A DNA stretch of 54,541 nucleotides from Actinomycetes bacterium (GTDB lineage: Bacteria > Actinomycetota > Acidimicrobiia > Acidimicrobiales > Microtrichaceae): contig JAEYSR010000133.1 in assembly GCA_023434535.1 (NCBI GenBank), forward strand, positions 1 to 54,541. Reading direction: 5' to 3'. The position numbers and the translations under genes are program-made. Positions 16,346 to 27,346 of the stretch are shown here, piece after piece. How positions within the stretch are numbered: the first letter of the stretch is position 1; each line of letters begins with the position of its first letter. Below the pieces are notes generated by a model. The model saw only the letters and a list, made by a program, of their open reading frames with translations. It did no database searches and was not told the DNA's origin.

Positions 16346-17863
16346 TCAGTGAGCCATCGCCGGCGAGGGCACCTCGTCCTCGGCGGCCCGGCGGGCTCGG
16401 ACCGCCATGATGGCCGCCAGCGCCAGGGCGCCGACGGCAACCCACGATGCCGTGCGCATCCCGGAGGTGAACGCTGCGTGGGTGACCTCTCGGAGGGCCG
16501 CCCCGGCGGAGCCGCCCAGCTCGATCGCCGCCGCCTCCGCCGCTCCGAGCGTCTGCGACGCGGTCGCCATCGTGGCCCGGTCGACGCCCGGCACCGGGAC
16601 GAGCTGGGCCCGGTAGGTGGCGGCGACCACGGATCCGAGGACGGCCGTGCCGAGAGCGATGCCGAGCTCGTTGGCCGTCTCCGACACCGATGCGGCGGCC
16701 CCGGCCCGCTCGGGCGGGACCGAGGCGACGATGCCGTCCACCGCGACGGTCATCGCCATGGCCAGCCCGGCGTTGATGAGGCTGAGCCCGACGGTCGGGA
16801 CGAGCAGGCCGGTCCCGCTGACCTGGGCCAGGACGACGAACCCGGCGGCCGACACCGACAGGCCCGAGGCGATCACCGGGAACGGGCCGAACCGACCGGC
16901 GAGCCGTGGCGTCGCCATCGTCACGGCGATCGTCGCGACGACGGCGGGCAGGAGCTGGACCCCGGCGCGCAGCGGCGAGAGACCGATGACGATCTGGAAG
17001 TACTGGGTGGCGACGTACAGCGATCCGGCGAATCCGAAGCAGGCCGCGATGCCGGCGACGACCGCGGTCCGGAACCTCGGGCGGCGGAACAGCACGACGT
17101 CGATCATCGGCTGGTCCAGGAGGCGCTGACGTCGGACGAACAGCGTGGCGCTGGTGAGGCCGACCGCCATCGCTGCGACGGCCGCCGGTGTCACGCCGTG
17201 CTCGGCCATCGTCTTGATGGCGACGACGATCGGGAACATGGCGACCATCGACAGAGCTGCGCTGACGAGGTCGAACGGCGGGGGAGCGGGGTCCTTGGAC
17301 TCGGGCACGTAGCGGGGGGCGGCGACGAGGAGGAGCGCGGTGACGGGTGCCCCGAGGAGGAAGACCGAACCCCACCAGAAGTGCTCCAGGAGGAACCCTC
17401 CGAAGATGGGACCGAACGCCGATCCCACGGCGAACATCGCGGACCACACGGCCAGAGCGGTGCGCCGCGTGAGGTCGTCGGGGAACACGTTGCGGATGAG
17501 CGAGAGCGTGGACGGCAGCAGCGTGGCGCCGGCGATGCCCAGCAGAGCGCGAGCGGCGATGAGCGCCTCGGCGTTCGGCGCGAACGCGGCGGCGAGCGAC
17601 GCGATCGTGAACCCGGCGGCGCCGAACTGGAGGAGTCGGCGCCGTCCGACGCGCTCGCCGACAGCGCCCATCGTGACCAGAAGGCCAGCGAGCACGAAGG
17701 AGTAGATGTCGATGATCCACAGCAGCTGGTTGCTCGTCGGCGAGAGCGCGGCGCTCATCTCCGGGACGGCGAAGCCGAGGATCGTGTTGTCCATCGAGAT
17801 CAGCAGCACCGGCAGCGTCAGGGTCAGCAGCGCCGCAACCTCTCGTCGTGTCATGCGGGTCAT
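16346..17863 (-). CDS. DHA2-family MFS drug:proton antiporter (14 TM)
   Basis: A 505-residue multidrug exporter of the EmrB/QacA type. Motif D1 LLISMDNTILGFAVPEM in helix 1 carries the membrane-embedded Asp; GAVGERVGRRRLLQ is motif A, and GSAFGPIFGGFLLEHFWWGSVF is motif C of antiporters. Fourteen hydrophobic segments fit the family length. Proton-driven efflux of cationic or lipophilic drugs is expected; the substrate is unknown. The ATG at 17863 has GGAGGC upstream, and a second ATG 9 nt later is also possible. First gene of an operon with the TetR gene, driven by an operator-covered promoter at 17885-17913. Confidence 0.9.
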   Translation of the reverse strand: MTRMTRREVAALLTLTLPVLLISMDNTILGFAVPEMSAALSPTSNQLLWIIDIYSFVLAGLLVTMGAVGERVGRRRLLQFGAAGFTIASLAAAFAPNAEALIAARALLGIAGATLLPSTLSLIRNVFPDDLTRRTALAVWSAMFAVGSAFGPIFGGFLLEHFWWGSVFLLGAPVTALLLVAAPRYVPESKDPAPPPFDLVSAALSMVAMFPIVVAIKTMAEHGVTPAAVAAMAVGLTSATLFVRRQRLLDQPMIDVVLFRRPRFRTAVVAGIAACFGFAGSLYVATQYFQIVIGLSPLRAGVQLLPAVVATIAVTMATPRLAGRFGPFPVIASGLSVSAAGFVVLAQVSGTGLLVPTVGLSLINAGLAMAMTVAVDGIVASVPPERAGAAASVSETANELGIALGTAVLGSVVAATYRAQLVPVPGVDRATMATASQTLGAAEAAAIELGGSAGAALREVTHAAFTSGMRTASWVAVGALALAAIMAVRARRAAEDEVPSPAMAH

Positions 17864-17884
17864 GGCCTCGCGCCTCCGGCGGAA

Positions 17885-17913
17885 ACTGTACCGACCAGTC
17901 GGTATAGATTCAA
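17885..17913 (-). promoter_or_regulatory. Promoter of the DHA2 exporter-TetR operon
   Basis: On the minus strand TTGAAT (17908-17913) and TACAGT (17885-17890) are spaced exactly 17 bp, a good sigma-A promoter. The 17-bp spacer is largely filled by the TetR operator palindrome. Confidence 0.68.
17889..17904. promoter_or_regulatory. TetR operator palindrome TACCGAC-CA-GTCGGTA
   Basis: A perfect 7-bp inverted repeat with a 2-bp centre sits between the -35 and -10 boxes of the exporter operon. The ACCGAC/GTCGGT pattern is common for AcrR/TetR-type efflux repressors. It also lies about 70-85 bp upstream of the divergent AraC gene, so it could affect both directions. Confidence 0.72.
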
Positions 17914-17974
17914 TCGGCTTCCGGTCCGGATCGACGCGCGGCCCGATTCCGCGTCGCGTGGCACCATCGGGCCC

Positions 17975-18415
17975 ATGAGCAGCGGAGGCGTCGGCGACCG
18001 TCGACTGCAGGACCTGGTGGTGCTGCGGCGGGTGAAGGACCGGATCGACCGCGACTTCGCCCAGCCCCTCGACGTGGAGTCGCTCGCGCGCGGCGCCAAC
18101 ATGTCCGCCGGCCACCTGAGCCGTCAGTTCCGCGCCGCGTTCGGCGAGTCGCCGTACAGCTACCTCATGACCCGGCGCATCGAGCGGGCGATGGCCATGC
18201 TGCGCCTCGGCGACAGGTCCGTGACCGAGGTGTGCTTCGCCGTCGGCTGCTCATCGCTGGGCACGTTCAGCACCCGCTTCACCGAGCTCGTCGGCATGCC
18301 GCCCAGCACCTACCGGGACCGGGCGCTGTCCACCGAGGGCATCCCGCCGTGCGTGGCGAAGCAGGTCACGCGACCAGTCAGGATTCGAGAAGCCCCGGTC
18401 CCGACCGCTCCTTAG
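17975..18415 (+). CDS. AraC-family transcriptional regulator (DNA-binding domain only)
   Basis: A 146-residue regulator consisting almost entirely of the two helix-turn-helix motifs of AraC/XylS proteins: PLDVESLARGANMSAGHLSRQFRAAFGESPYSYL and then the second motif with VTEVCFAVGCSSLGTFSTRFTELVGMPPSTYR. There is no separate ligand-binding domain, so it may respond through a partner or act as a simple activator. The ATG at 17975 follows a weak CACCAT box by 7 nt. Its TAG stop forms the first half of the TAGGGT box before the VOC gene. Such short AraC proteins often sit next to glyoxalase-fold proteins, as here. Confidence 0.85.
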   Translation: MSSGGVGDRRLQDLVVLRRVKDRIDRDFAQPLDVESLARGANMSAGHLSRQFRAAFGESPYSYLMTRRIERAMAMLRLGDRSVTEVCFAVGCSSLGTFSTRFTELVGMPPSTYRDRALSTEGIPPCVAKQVTRPVRIREAPVPTAP

Positions 18416-18418
18416 GGT
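18413..18418 (+). promoter_or_regulatory. TAGGGT -10 box, leaderless start of the VOC gene
   Basis: TAGGGT is followed by 7 nt and the ATG at 18426. Its first three bases are the stop codon of the upstream AraC gene. Confidence 0.48.
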
Positions 18419-18425
18419 GGGAGCC

Positions 18426-18836
18426 ATGGACATCACCATCCACTCCAGCTTCCTGCCGCACCTCGACCCCGAGGCGTCGCTCGCCTTCTACCGGGACGTC
18501 CTCGGCTTCGACGTCCGTCTCGACGTCGGTCACGGCGACATGCGGTGGATCACCGTCGGCCCGGCCGGCCAGCCCGACACCGCGATCGTCCTGCACCCGC
18601 CGGGAGTGACCCCGGGCCTCTCCGAGGAGGAGCGGACGACGCTGCTCGAGCTCATCGCCAAGGGCAGCTACTTCGGGGTGAACCTGGCGACCCCCGACCT
18701 GGACTCGACGTTCGCATCGCTGGAGTCGGGCGGCGCGGAGATCGTGCAGGAGCCGATCGAGCAGGACTACGGGCTCCGGGACTGCGCGGTGCGCGACCCA
18801 GCGGGCAACATGCTGCGGATCCAGGAAGCCCGCTGA
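18426..18836 (+). CDS. VOC-family (glyoxalase/bleomycin-resistance fold) protein
   Basis: A 136-residue protein with two beta-alpha-beta-beta-beta units. SLAFYRDVLGFDVRLDV opens the first unit, YFGVNLATPDLDSTFASLESGGAEIV opens the second, and DYGLRDCAVRDPAGNMLRI closes it, the usual end of this fold. Members bind a metal and act as glyoxalases, dioxygenases, or drug-binding resistance proteins; the substrate here is unknown. It sits between an AraC regulator and a UvrA-like ATPase, all on one strand, with its own TAGGGT box. The uvrA-like gene begins 23 nt after its stop. Confidence 0.85.
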   Translation: MDITIHSSFLPHLDPEASLAFYRDVLGFDVRLDVGHGDMRWITVGPAGQPDTAIVLHPPGVTPGLSEEERTTLLELIAKGSYFGVNLATPDLDSTFASLESGGAEIVQEPIEQDYGLRDCAVRDPAGNMLRIQEAR

Positions 18837-18859
18837 GCGATCCGGAGGACCGCCGACCC

Positions 18860-21784
<2,925 letters not shown>

Positions 21785-22368
21785 CGCCGCTGCCCGTGGT
21801 CGACGGGATGGCGCCCCTCGTGCGGCGGGTCGACACGACCGACCGGGTCATCTTCATCACCATCGACGACGGCCAGATCCGGGACCCCACGTACCTCGAC
21901 CACTTCGCGAGCCTGGGCGTGCCCTTCACCTCGTTCCTGACGCGTCCGAACGCAGAGGCCGATCCTGCGTTCTGGCAGGGAACGCTCGCCCACGGCGGCT
22001 CCATCCAGACCCACACCATCAACCACCCGAACCTGCGCACCACCGGAGAGGCCGCCGCCCGTCGGGAGATATGCGAGCCGGCCGAGACGTTCACGAACCT
22101 GTTCGGCCAGCGGCCGACGCTGTTCCGGCCGCCGTACGGCAACTCCAACGACATGGTCCGGCGCATCGCCGCGGAGTGCGGGTACCGGGCCGTGGTGCTG
22201 TGGACCGGGTCGACCAACGACGGGAAGCTCACCATGCAGGACGGGCCGCTGAAGCCGGGCGACATCATCCTCATGCACTACCGGGTCACGCTGAACGCGG
22301 ACCTCGACGACGTCGTGGCCCGCGCCCGGGCCGAGGGCTTCCGGATCGGTCGGCTCGAGGACTACCTC

Positions 22369-22426
22369 GCGCCCGGCTGAGGACGACCCCGCGCCGGCTG
22401 AGGACCATCCAGCCCGGCTGACGTCC
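22369..22426 (+). repeat. Three tandem copies of the deacetylase gene end including the stop codon
   Basis: Units of about 20-21 bp contain GCCCGGCTGAGGAC or a close variant, beginning near 22369, 22391 and 22411. Each carries a TGA (22378, 22399, 22419). The first is the real stop of the deacetylase; the second is in frame with it, and the third is shifted by one base. Confidence 0.7.
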
Positions 22427-22492
22427 GCGGCCCGGCCGGCAGATCCCCGACCGAAGCGCCAGACTCCGGGGGTTCCGTCCATGGAGGCCCCG

Positions 22493-23464
22493 ATGACCCG
22501 TCTCAGCTATCAGATCCCCAACTTCACGTACCCCGGCGTCCCGGCCGAGGCGCTCTTCGACACCGTCGTCGACCAGGCCAAGGAGGCCGAGGCCGCCGGC
22601 TTCGACCGCGTGATGGTGATGGACCACTTCTACCAACTGCCGGGCATCGGTCGACCCGACGAGCCGATGCTCGAGTGCTACTCGGTGCTGGCGGCGCTGG
22701 CCCAGCACACCGAGACGGTCCGGCTGTCCTCGCTGGTCACCGGCAACACGTACCGGAACCCCACGCTCCTGGCCAAGACCATCACGACCCTGGACCAGGT
22801 CTCCGGAGGCCGGGCCACGCTCGGCATCGGTGCCGGCTGGTTCGAGCTGGAGCACAACTCGCTCGGCTTCGAGTTCGGCACGTTCACCGACCGCTTCGAG
22901 AAGCTGGAGGAGGCGCTGCAGATCATCGTGCCGATGCTGCGGGGCGAGCGGCCGACGTTCGAGGGCGAGCACTACCAGGTGGTCGACGCCGTCAACTCGC
23001 CGGCGCCGCTGTCGAGGATCCCGCTGATGATCGGCGGCAGCGGCGAGCGCAAGACGCTGCGCATGGCCGCGCAGTACGCCGACGAGTCGAACCTGGTCGG
23101 GATCGCCACGCCGGCCGACATCGAGCGCAAGCTGGCGGTCCTCGACGCCCACTGCGAGCGTCTCGGTCGCGACCGGTCCGAGATCGTCGTGACCATGCTG
23201 CAGGGCACTGTCATCGCGCCGACCACGGCCGAGGCCGAGGCCGACCTCGCCGCCATGGCCGAGGCCAAGGGCTGGAGCGACGAGCACGTGGACATGGTCC
23301 GCCAGATCTTCGTGGTCGGCGACCCCGACACGGTCGGCGAGCGGATCTCCGACGTGGTCGGTGCCGGCCTCGACGGCGTGGTCTTCAACCTGCCCGTGAA
23401 CGGGCACCTGCCCGGCCGGGTGTCGCTCCTCGGTGAGGTGGCCGGAGCCGTGCTCGGGAGCTGA
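22493..23464 (+). CDS. LLM-class flavin/F420-dependent oxidoreductase
   Basis: A 323-residue TIM-barrel enzyme of the luciferase-like family, of the F420-using branch frequent in actinobacteria. QIPNFTYPG, VMVMDHFYQLPGIG, LAQHTETVRLSSLVTGNTYRNP, TTLDQVSGGRATLGIGAGW and LMIGGSGERKTLRMAA are the family blocks that line the cofactor and substrate pocket. It would move hydride between reduced F420 or flavin and an unknown substrate. The ATG at 22493 is chosen because GGAGG (22483-22487) lies 5 nt upstream; an in-frame ATG at 22481 has no such site. It is followed by a strong hairpin (23478-23509). Confidence 0.88.
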   Translation: MTRLSYQIPNFTYPGVPAEALFDTVVDQAKEAEAAGFDRVMVMDHFYQLPGIGRPDEPMLECYSVLAALAQHTETVRLSSLVTGNTYRNPTLLAKTITTLDQVSGGRATLGIGAGWFELEHNSLGFEFGTFTDRFEKLEEALQIIVPMLRGERPTFEGEHYQVVDAVNSPAPLSRIPLMIGGSGERKTLRMAAQYADESNLVGIATPADIERKLAVLDAHCERLGRDRSEIVVTMLQGTVIAPTTAEAEADLAAMAEAKGWSDEHVDMVRQIFVVGDPDTVGERISDVVGAGLDGVVFNLPVNGHLPGRVSLLGEVAGAVLGS

Positions 23465-23477
23465 CGTCACCGCTCGC

Positions 23478-23509
23478 TGCCCGGGTGGGTGATCTCTCCC
23501 GCCCGGGCA
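23478..23509 (+). terminator. Hairpin terminator after the LLM gene
   Basis: A 12-bp stem TGCCCGGGTGGG/CCCGCCCGGGCA with one G-U pair and the loop TGATCTCT lies 14 nt after the stop codon. There is no T-tract. Confidence 0.65.
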
Positions 23510-23604
23510 CCGATCGGGCCACGGACCTTTCCCCGCAGTGGGCGCGCAGGTACCCTCCGCGCAGGAGGGCGGTCGGTGGACGATCGCGCGGCTGGGGAGC
23601 AGCA

Positions 23605-26600
23605 ATGAGCATCAGGACGAGTGGACTCCGGTTCCGGAGGGCGATCGCGGCGACCGCTGCGGCAGCGATGGCGGCGACCACGTTCGCCACCGTGGTGGGG
23701 GTGTCCTCCGCCGGTGCGGACACCGCGGAGGACGACCCGAACCTCCCGGCCACGGTGAGCGCCGACGCGCTGCCGACCGTGCAGATCAACGGCGTGGTCT
23801 GGGACCAGGTCGTGGTCGGCACCCGGGTGTACGTGACGGGTCAGTTCACCCAGTCCCGCCCCGCCGGTGCCGCACCGGGCACCAACCAGACCGCCCGGTC
23901 GAACATCCTCGCCTACAACATCCAGACCGGGCAGCTGATCACCACCTGGGCGCCGTCGCTCAACGCCCAGGGCCGGGCCATCGAGGCGTCGGCCGACGGC
24001 ACCCGCATCTACGTCGGCGGCGACTTCACCTCCGTGAGCGGGACGGCGCGCAACCGGATCGTCGCCCTCGACGCCACCACCGGCGCCGTGATCTCCAACT
24101 TCAACCCGAACGCCAACTCCCGCGTCTCGGCCCTGGAGTTCATGAACGGCAACCTCTACATGGGCGGTGCCTTCACCGTCGTCGGCGGCCAGAGCCGCAC
24201 CCGACTCGCCTCCGTCAACGGCACGACCGGCGCCCTCCAGACCTGGGCGCCGACGGCGGACCGCGACGTCGTGTCGATGACGTCGTACGCGCCGGGCAAC
24301 CGCATCATCGTCGGCGGCGCCTTCGACGGCGTGAACGGCACGTTCAACCCGGGCATGGCCTCGGTGGACGCCACCAACGGCTCCGCCCAGCCGTGGGCGA
24401 TCAACCAGACCATCCGGAACTACGGCACCAACACGCAGATCTCCGACCTGACGACCGACGGCGAGAGCATCTTCGGCATCGGCTGGGCGTACTTCGGCGG
24501 CGGCGCCACCACCGCCAACTTCGAGGGCGAGTTCTCCGCCGACCCGATGACCGGCGCCATCAAGTGGATCAACGGCTGCCGTGGGGACAACTACGGCATC
24601 GAGGTCCTCGGCGACGTGGTCTACACCGCGGGCCACTCCCACGACTGCGAGATGATCGGCGGCAACCCGCAGTACCCGCCGCCGGACCAGTACCAGCGCG
24701 GTCAGGCCTTCACGAAGTTCGTGTCGCCGTACGGTCGCACCAACGCCCGCGGAGCGACCGGCAACTGGCAGCCCTTCGCCGGGATCCCCTCGGCCGAGCT
24801 GCTGCACTGGCTGCCGACCCTGGCCGCCGGTTCGGTGACGGGCTCCTACCAGGCGGCGTGGACCGTCGAGGGCAACTCCGACTACGTGGTGATGGGCGGC
24901 GAGTTCCCGTCCGTCAACGGCACCGGCCAGCAGGGCCTGGTCCGCTTCGCCCGTCGTGGCCTGGCGCCGAACAACAACCCGATCCAGGGCGGCGCCCAGC
25001 TGACCCCGACGGTGACCGCCGTCGAGGCCGGAACCCTGCGGATCGGTTGGACCGCCGCATGGGACCGCGACAACGAGCGCCTCACCTACCAGGTGCTGCG
25101 CGGCGCCAACGCCGGCACCGCCACGGTGGTGTCCACCATCACCCGGGACGGCTCCAACTGGTGGTCCCGTCCGCCGCTCGGCTTCCTCGACCGCACCGCG
25201 GCGCCCGGCTCCAGCCAGACCTACCGCATCCGCGTGACCGATCCGCTGGGCAACACGACGACGAGCGCGGCCACCACGGCGACCGTTCCGGCGGGGACGC
25301 CGCCGGTCAGCGCGTACGCCGCGGCGGTCCGGGCCGACGGCCCGACCTACCAGTGGCGTCTCGGCGAGTCGTCCGGCACGACCGTGCTCGACACCGCCGG
25401 CAGCCAGGACCTGACGCTGCAGGCCGACGCCGTCCGCAACGTGGCCGGCGCCATCGTCGGCGACGCCAACCGGGCGACCTCTCTGCCCGGCACCACGGCG
25501 ACCAACACCGTGGTGGCGGCGCCCACCTTCTGGGACGCCGGCCCGGCGACGTTCTCGCTCGAGGCGTGGGTCAACACCACGTCCACGGCGGGCGGGCAGA
25601 TCCTCGGCTTCGGCAACAGCAACACCGGCCGCAGCGGCAACAACACCAACGACCGCAAGCTCTACATGACCAGCAACGGTGAGGTGCACTTCGGCGTGCG
25701 GCCCGACTTCGGCGCCCGCACGACGGTCAACAGCGCGGCCGGTCTCAACGACGGCAACTGGCACCACCTGGTCGGCACCCTCGGTGCCGACGGCCTGCGG
25801 CTCTACGTCGACGGCTCGCTCGTGGACGTCGACGCCTCGGTGACCGAGCCGCAGCAGTTCCACGGCTACTGGCGACTGGGTGGCGACCGCCTGTCGTCCT
25901 GGCCGAGCGCCCCGACCCAGGAGGCGATCACCGCCTCGCTCGACGAGGTCGCCGTCTACCCCAAGGTCCTCACCGCCGCCCAGGTCCAGGCGCACTTCGC
26001 CGCCTCCGGGCAGACCGGTGGGCCGCCGCCCGCCAACATCGCCCCGACGGCGTCGTTCACGGCGACGCCGGCCGGCCTCACCGCCGGGTTGAACGCATCG
26101 GCCTCGAGCGACCCCGACGGGACGATCGTCAGCTACGCCTGGGACTTCGGTGACGGCACGACCGGCACCGGTGCCACCACCAGCCACCCGTACGCGGCGG
26201 CGAACACCTACAACGTGACGCTCACGGTCACCGACGACGACGGTGCCACCGGCACCTCGACGCAGCAGGTGACCGTGACCGCGCCGCCGCCGAACTCACC
26301 GCCGACGGCGTCCTTCACGTCGAGCACGAACGGCCTGACCGCCTCCGTCAACGGCTCCGGATCGTCCGATCCCGACGGCTCGGTCGTCGGTTGGTCGTGG
26401 AACTTCGGTGACGGCTCCACCGGAACGGGGGCGAACGCCACCCGGACCTATGCCGCAGCCGGCACCTACACGGTGACGCTGACGGTGACCGACGACGACG
26501 GGGCCACCGCCACGACGTCGGCGCCCGTCGTCGTGACGGCACCGCCCGCTCCGACGGGCTACGCCGCCGACGCCTTCGACCGCACGGTCGCATCCGGTCT

Positions 26601-27201
26601 CGGCACCGCCGACCTCGGCGGTGCATGGAGCACCACCGGCGGCACGGCGGCCAACTACTCGGTCGGCGACGGCGTCGGACGGCTCTCGGCCACGACCGCC
26701 GGCGTGAACCGCACGGCGCTCCTCGGCTCGGTGGCCCAGACCAACACGCTGGTGGACACGTCGATCGCCCTCAGCGCCGCGCCGACGGGGCAGGGGACCT
26801 ACGTGTCGGTGATCGGCCGTCGGGTCGGGACCAACAACGACTACCGGATCAAGCTGCGCTTCAACTCCAACGGGACCGTCACGGCGATCCTGTCCCGCAC
26901 CGTCGCAGGGACCGAGGGCAACGTCGCCGTGGTCAACACCCTGCCGGGCATCACCTATACGCCGGGGACGGCGCTCCGGGTGAAGCTGCAGGTCACCGGG
27001 ACCGGGACGACGGCGCTGGCCGCCAAGATCTGGCCGGCGTCGGCGGCCGAGCCGGCGGCGTGGAGCCTGCAGGCGAACGACACCACGGCGGCGCTGCAGG
27101 CGCCCGGGTCGGTGGGCGTGCACGTGTACACCTCGAGCTCGTCGACGTTGCTGCCGCAGATCCTGCTGTTCGACAACTTCGTGGCCGGCCCGCCGGCCTG
27201 A
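23605..27201 (+). CDS. Large secreted protein: beta-propeller-like, FN3, LamG, two PKD domains
   Basis: A 1198-residue exported protein. A Sec signal peptide (1-37, ending SSAGA-D) is followed by a repetitive propeller-like region (~40-455) with recurring blocks such as GTRIYVGGDFTSVSGTARNRI and LYMGGAFTVVGGQSRTRL. Next come an FN3-like domain (~464-565), a LamG/concanavalin-like domain (~575-800, SLEAWVNTTST and DGNWHHLVGTL), and two PKD domains (~811-891 and ~898-978, each with DPDG, WDFGDG or WNFGDG, and VTDDDGAT). A C-terminal lectin-like beta domain (~985-1198) completes it. No sortase motif or membrane anchor is visible, so it is released or held non-covalently. The layout suggests glycan binding or adhesion. 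ATG 23605 has GGGGAG upstream. The gene end is triplicated downstream. Confidence 0.87.
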   Translation: MSIRTSGLRFRRAIAATAAAAMAATTFATVVGVSSAGADTAEDDPNLPATVSADALPTVQINGVVWDQVVVGTRVYVTGQFTQSRPAGAAPGTNQTARSNILAYNIQTGQLITTWAPSLNAQGRAIEASADGTRIYVGGDFTSVSGTARNRIVALDATTGAVISNFNPNANSRVSALEFMNGNLYMGGAFTVVGGQSRTRLASVNGTTGALQTWAPTADRDVVSMTSYAPGNRIIVGGAFDGVNGTFNPGMASVDATNGSAQPWAINQTIRNYGTNTQISDLTTDGESIFGIGWAYFGGGATTANFEGEFSADPMTGAIKWINGCRGDNYGIEVLGDVVYTAGHSHDCEMIGGNPQYPPPDQYQRGQAFTKFVSPYGRTNARGATGNWQPFAGIPSAELLHWLPTLAAGSVTGSYQAAWTVEGNSDYVVMGGEFPSVNGTGQQGLVRFARRGLAPNNNPIQGGAQLTPTVTAVEAGTLRIGWTAAWDRDNERLTYQVLRGANAGTATVVSTITRDGSNWWSRPPLGFLDRTAAPGSSQTYRIRVTDPLGNTTTSAATTATVPAGTPPVSAYAAAVRADGPTYQWRLGESSGTTVLDTAGSQDLTLQADAVRNVAGAIVGDANRATSLPGTTATNTVVAAPTFWDAGPATFSLEAWVNTTSTAGGQILGFGNSNTGRSGNNTNDRKLYMTSNGEVHFGVRPDFGARTTVNSAAGLNDGNWHHLVGTLGADGLRLYVDGSLVDVDASVTEPQQFHGYWRLGGDRLSSWPSAPTQEAITASLDEVAVYPKVLTAAQVQAHFAASGQTGGPPPANIAPTASFTATPAGLTAGLNASASSDPDGTIVSYAWDFGDGTTGTGATTSHPYAAANTYNVTLTVTDDDGATGTSTQQVTVTAPPPNSPPTASFTSSTNGLTASVNGSGSSDPDGSVVGWSWNFGDGSTGTGANATRTYAAAGTYTVTLTVTDDDGATATTSAPVVVTAPPAPTGYAADAFDRTVASGLGTADLGGAWSTTGGTAANYSVGDGVGRLSATTAGVNRTALLGSVAQTNTLVDTSIALSAAPTGQGTYVSVIGRRVGTNNDYRIKLRFNSNGTVTAILSRTVAGTEGNVAVVNTLPGITYTPGTALRVKLQVTGTGTTALAAKIWPASAAEPAAWSLQANDTTAALQAPGSVGVHVYTSSSSTLLPQILLFDNFVAGPPA

Positions 27202-27258
27202 GGCAGAGGGGGCCCGCCGGCCTGAGGCAAGGTGCGCCCGCCGGCCTGATCTTCCGCT
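27187..27258 (+). repeat. Three tandem 24-bp copies of the gene end, giving three in-frame stops
   Basis: The unit GGCCCGCCGGCCTGAGGCA recurs with an exact 24-bp period (stops at 27199, 27223 and 27247). All three TGAs are in the reading frame of the secreted protein, which ends GPPA-stop and would then read GRGGPPA-stop and GKVRPPA-stop. Confidence 0.78.
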
Positions 27259-27260
27259 TC

Positions 27261-27299
27261 GGCGGTGGTGTCCGTCGTCCGACGACGGACACCATCGCC
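27261..27299. terminator. Long hairpin after the secreted-protein gene
   Basis: Arms 27261-27279 and 27281-27299 pair over 19 bp with a single G-U pair around a one-base centre (in practice a few central pairs open as a loop). It lies 12 nt after the last repeated stop and 36 nt before the -10 box of the DUF4235 gene. No T-tract. Confidence 0.62.
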
Positions 27300-27334
27300 A
27301 GAACGCTTGTCGGCCCGGTCGATGGGCCAGTGGG

Positions 27335-27340
27335 TAGCCT
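27335..27340 (+). promoter_or_regulatory. TAGCCT -10 box, leaderless start of the DUF4235 gene
   Basis: TAGCCT precedes the ATG at 27347 by 6 nt, without a Shine-Dalgarno sequence. Confidence 0.42.
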
Positions 27341-27346
27341 CGGTCG

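Noticed and set aside
16346..18836. Genomic island or mobile origin for the exporter/regulator region
   Set aside because: No integrase, transposase, tRNA or target repeats, and base composition is like the rest of the window.
23467..26187. 906-codon open frame on the minus strand opposite the secreted PKD/LamG gene
   Set aside because: It is a shadow of the plus-strand gene caused by GC-rich third positions. It encodes no recognisable domain, while the plus strand has a signal peptide and clear PKD/LamG motifs.
22369..27258. Possible CRISPR or iteron arrays at the two triplicated gene ends
   Set aside because: Units are only 20-24 bp, three copies each, with no spacers, and no cas or replication gene is present.
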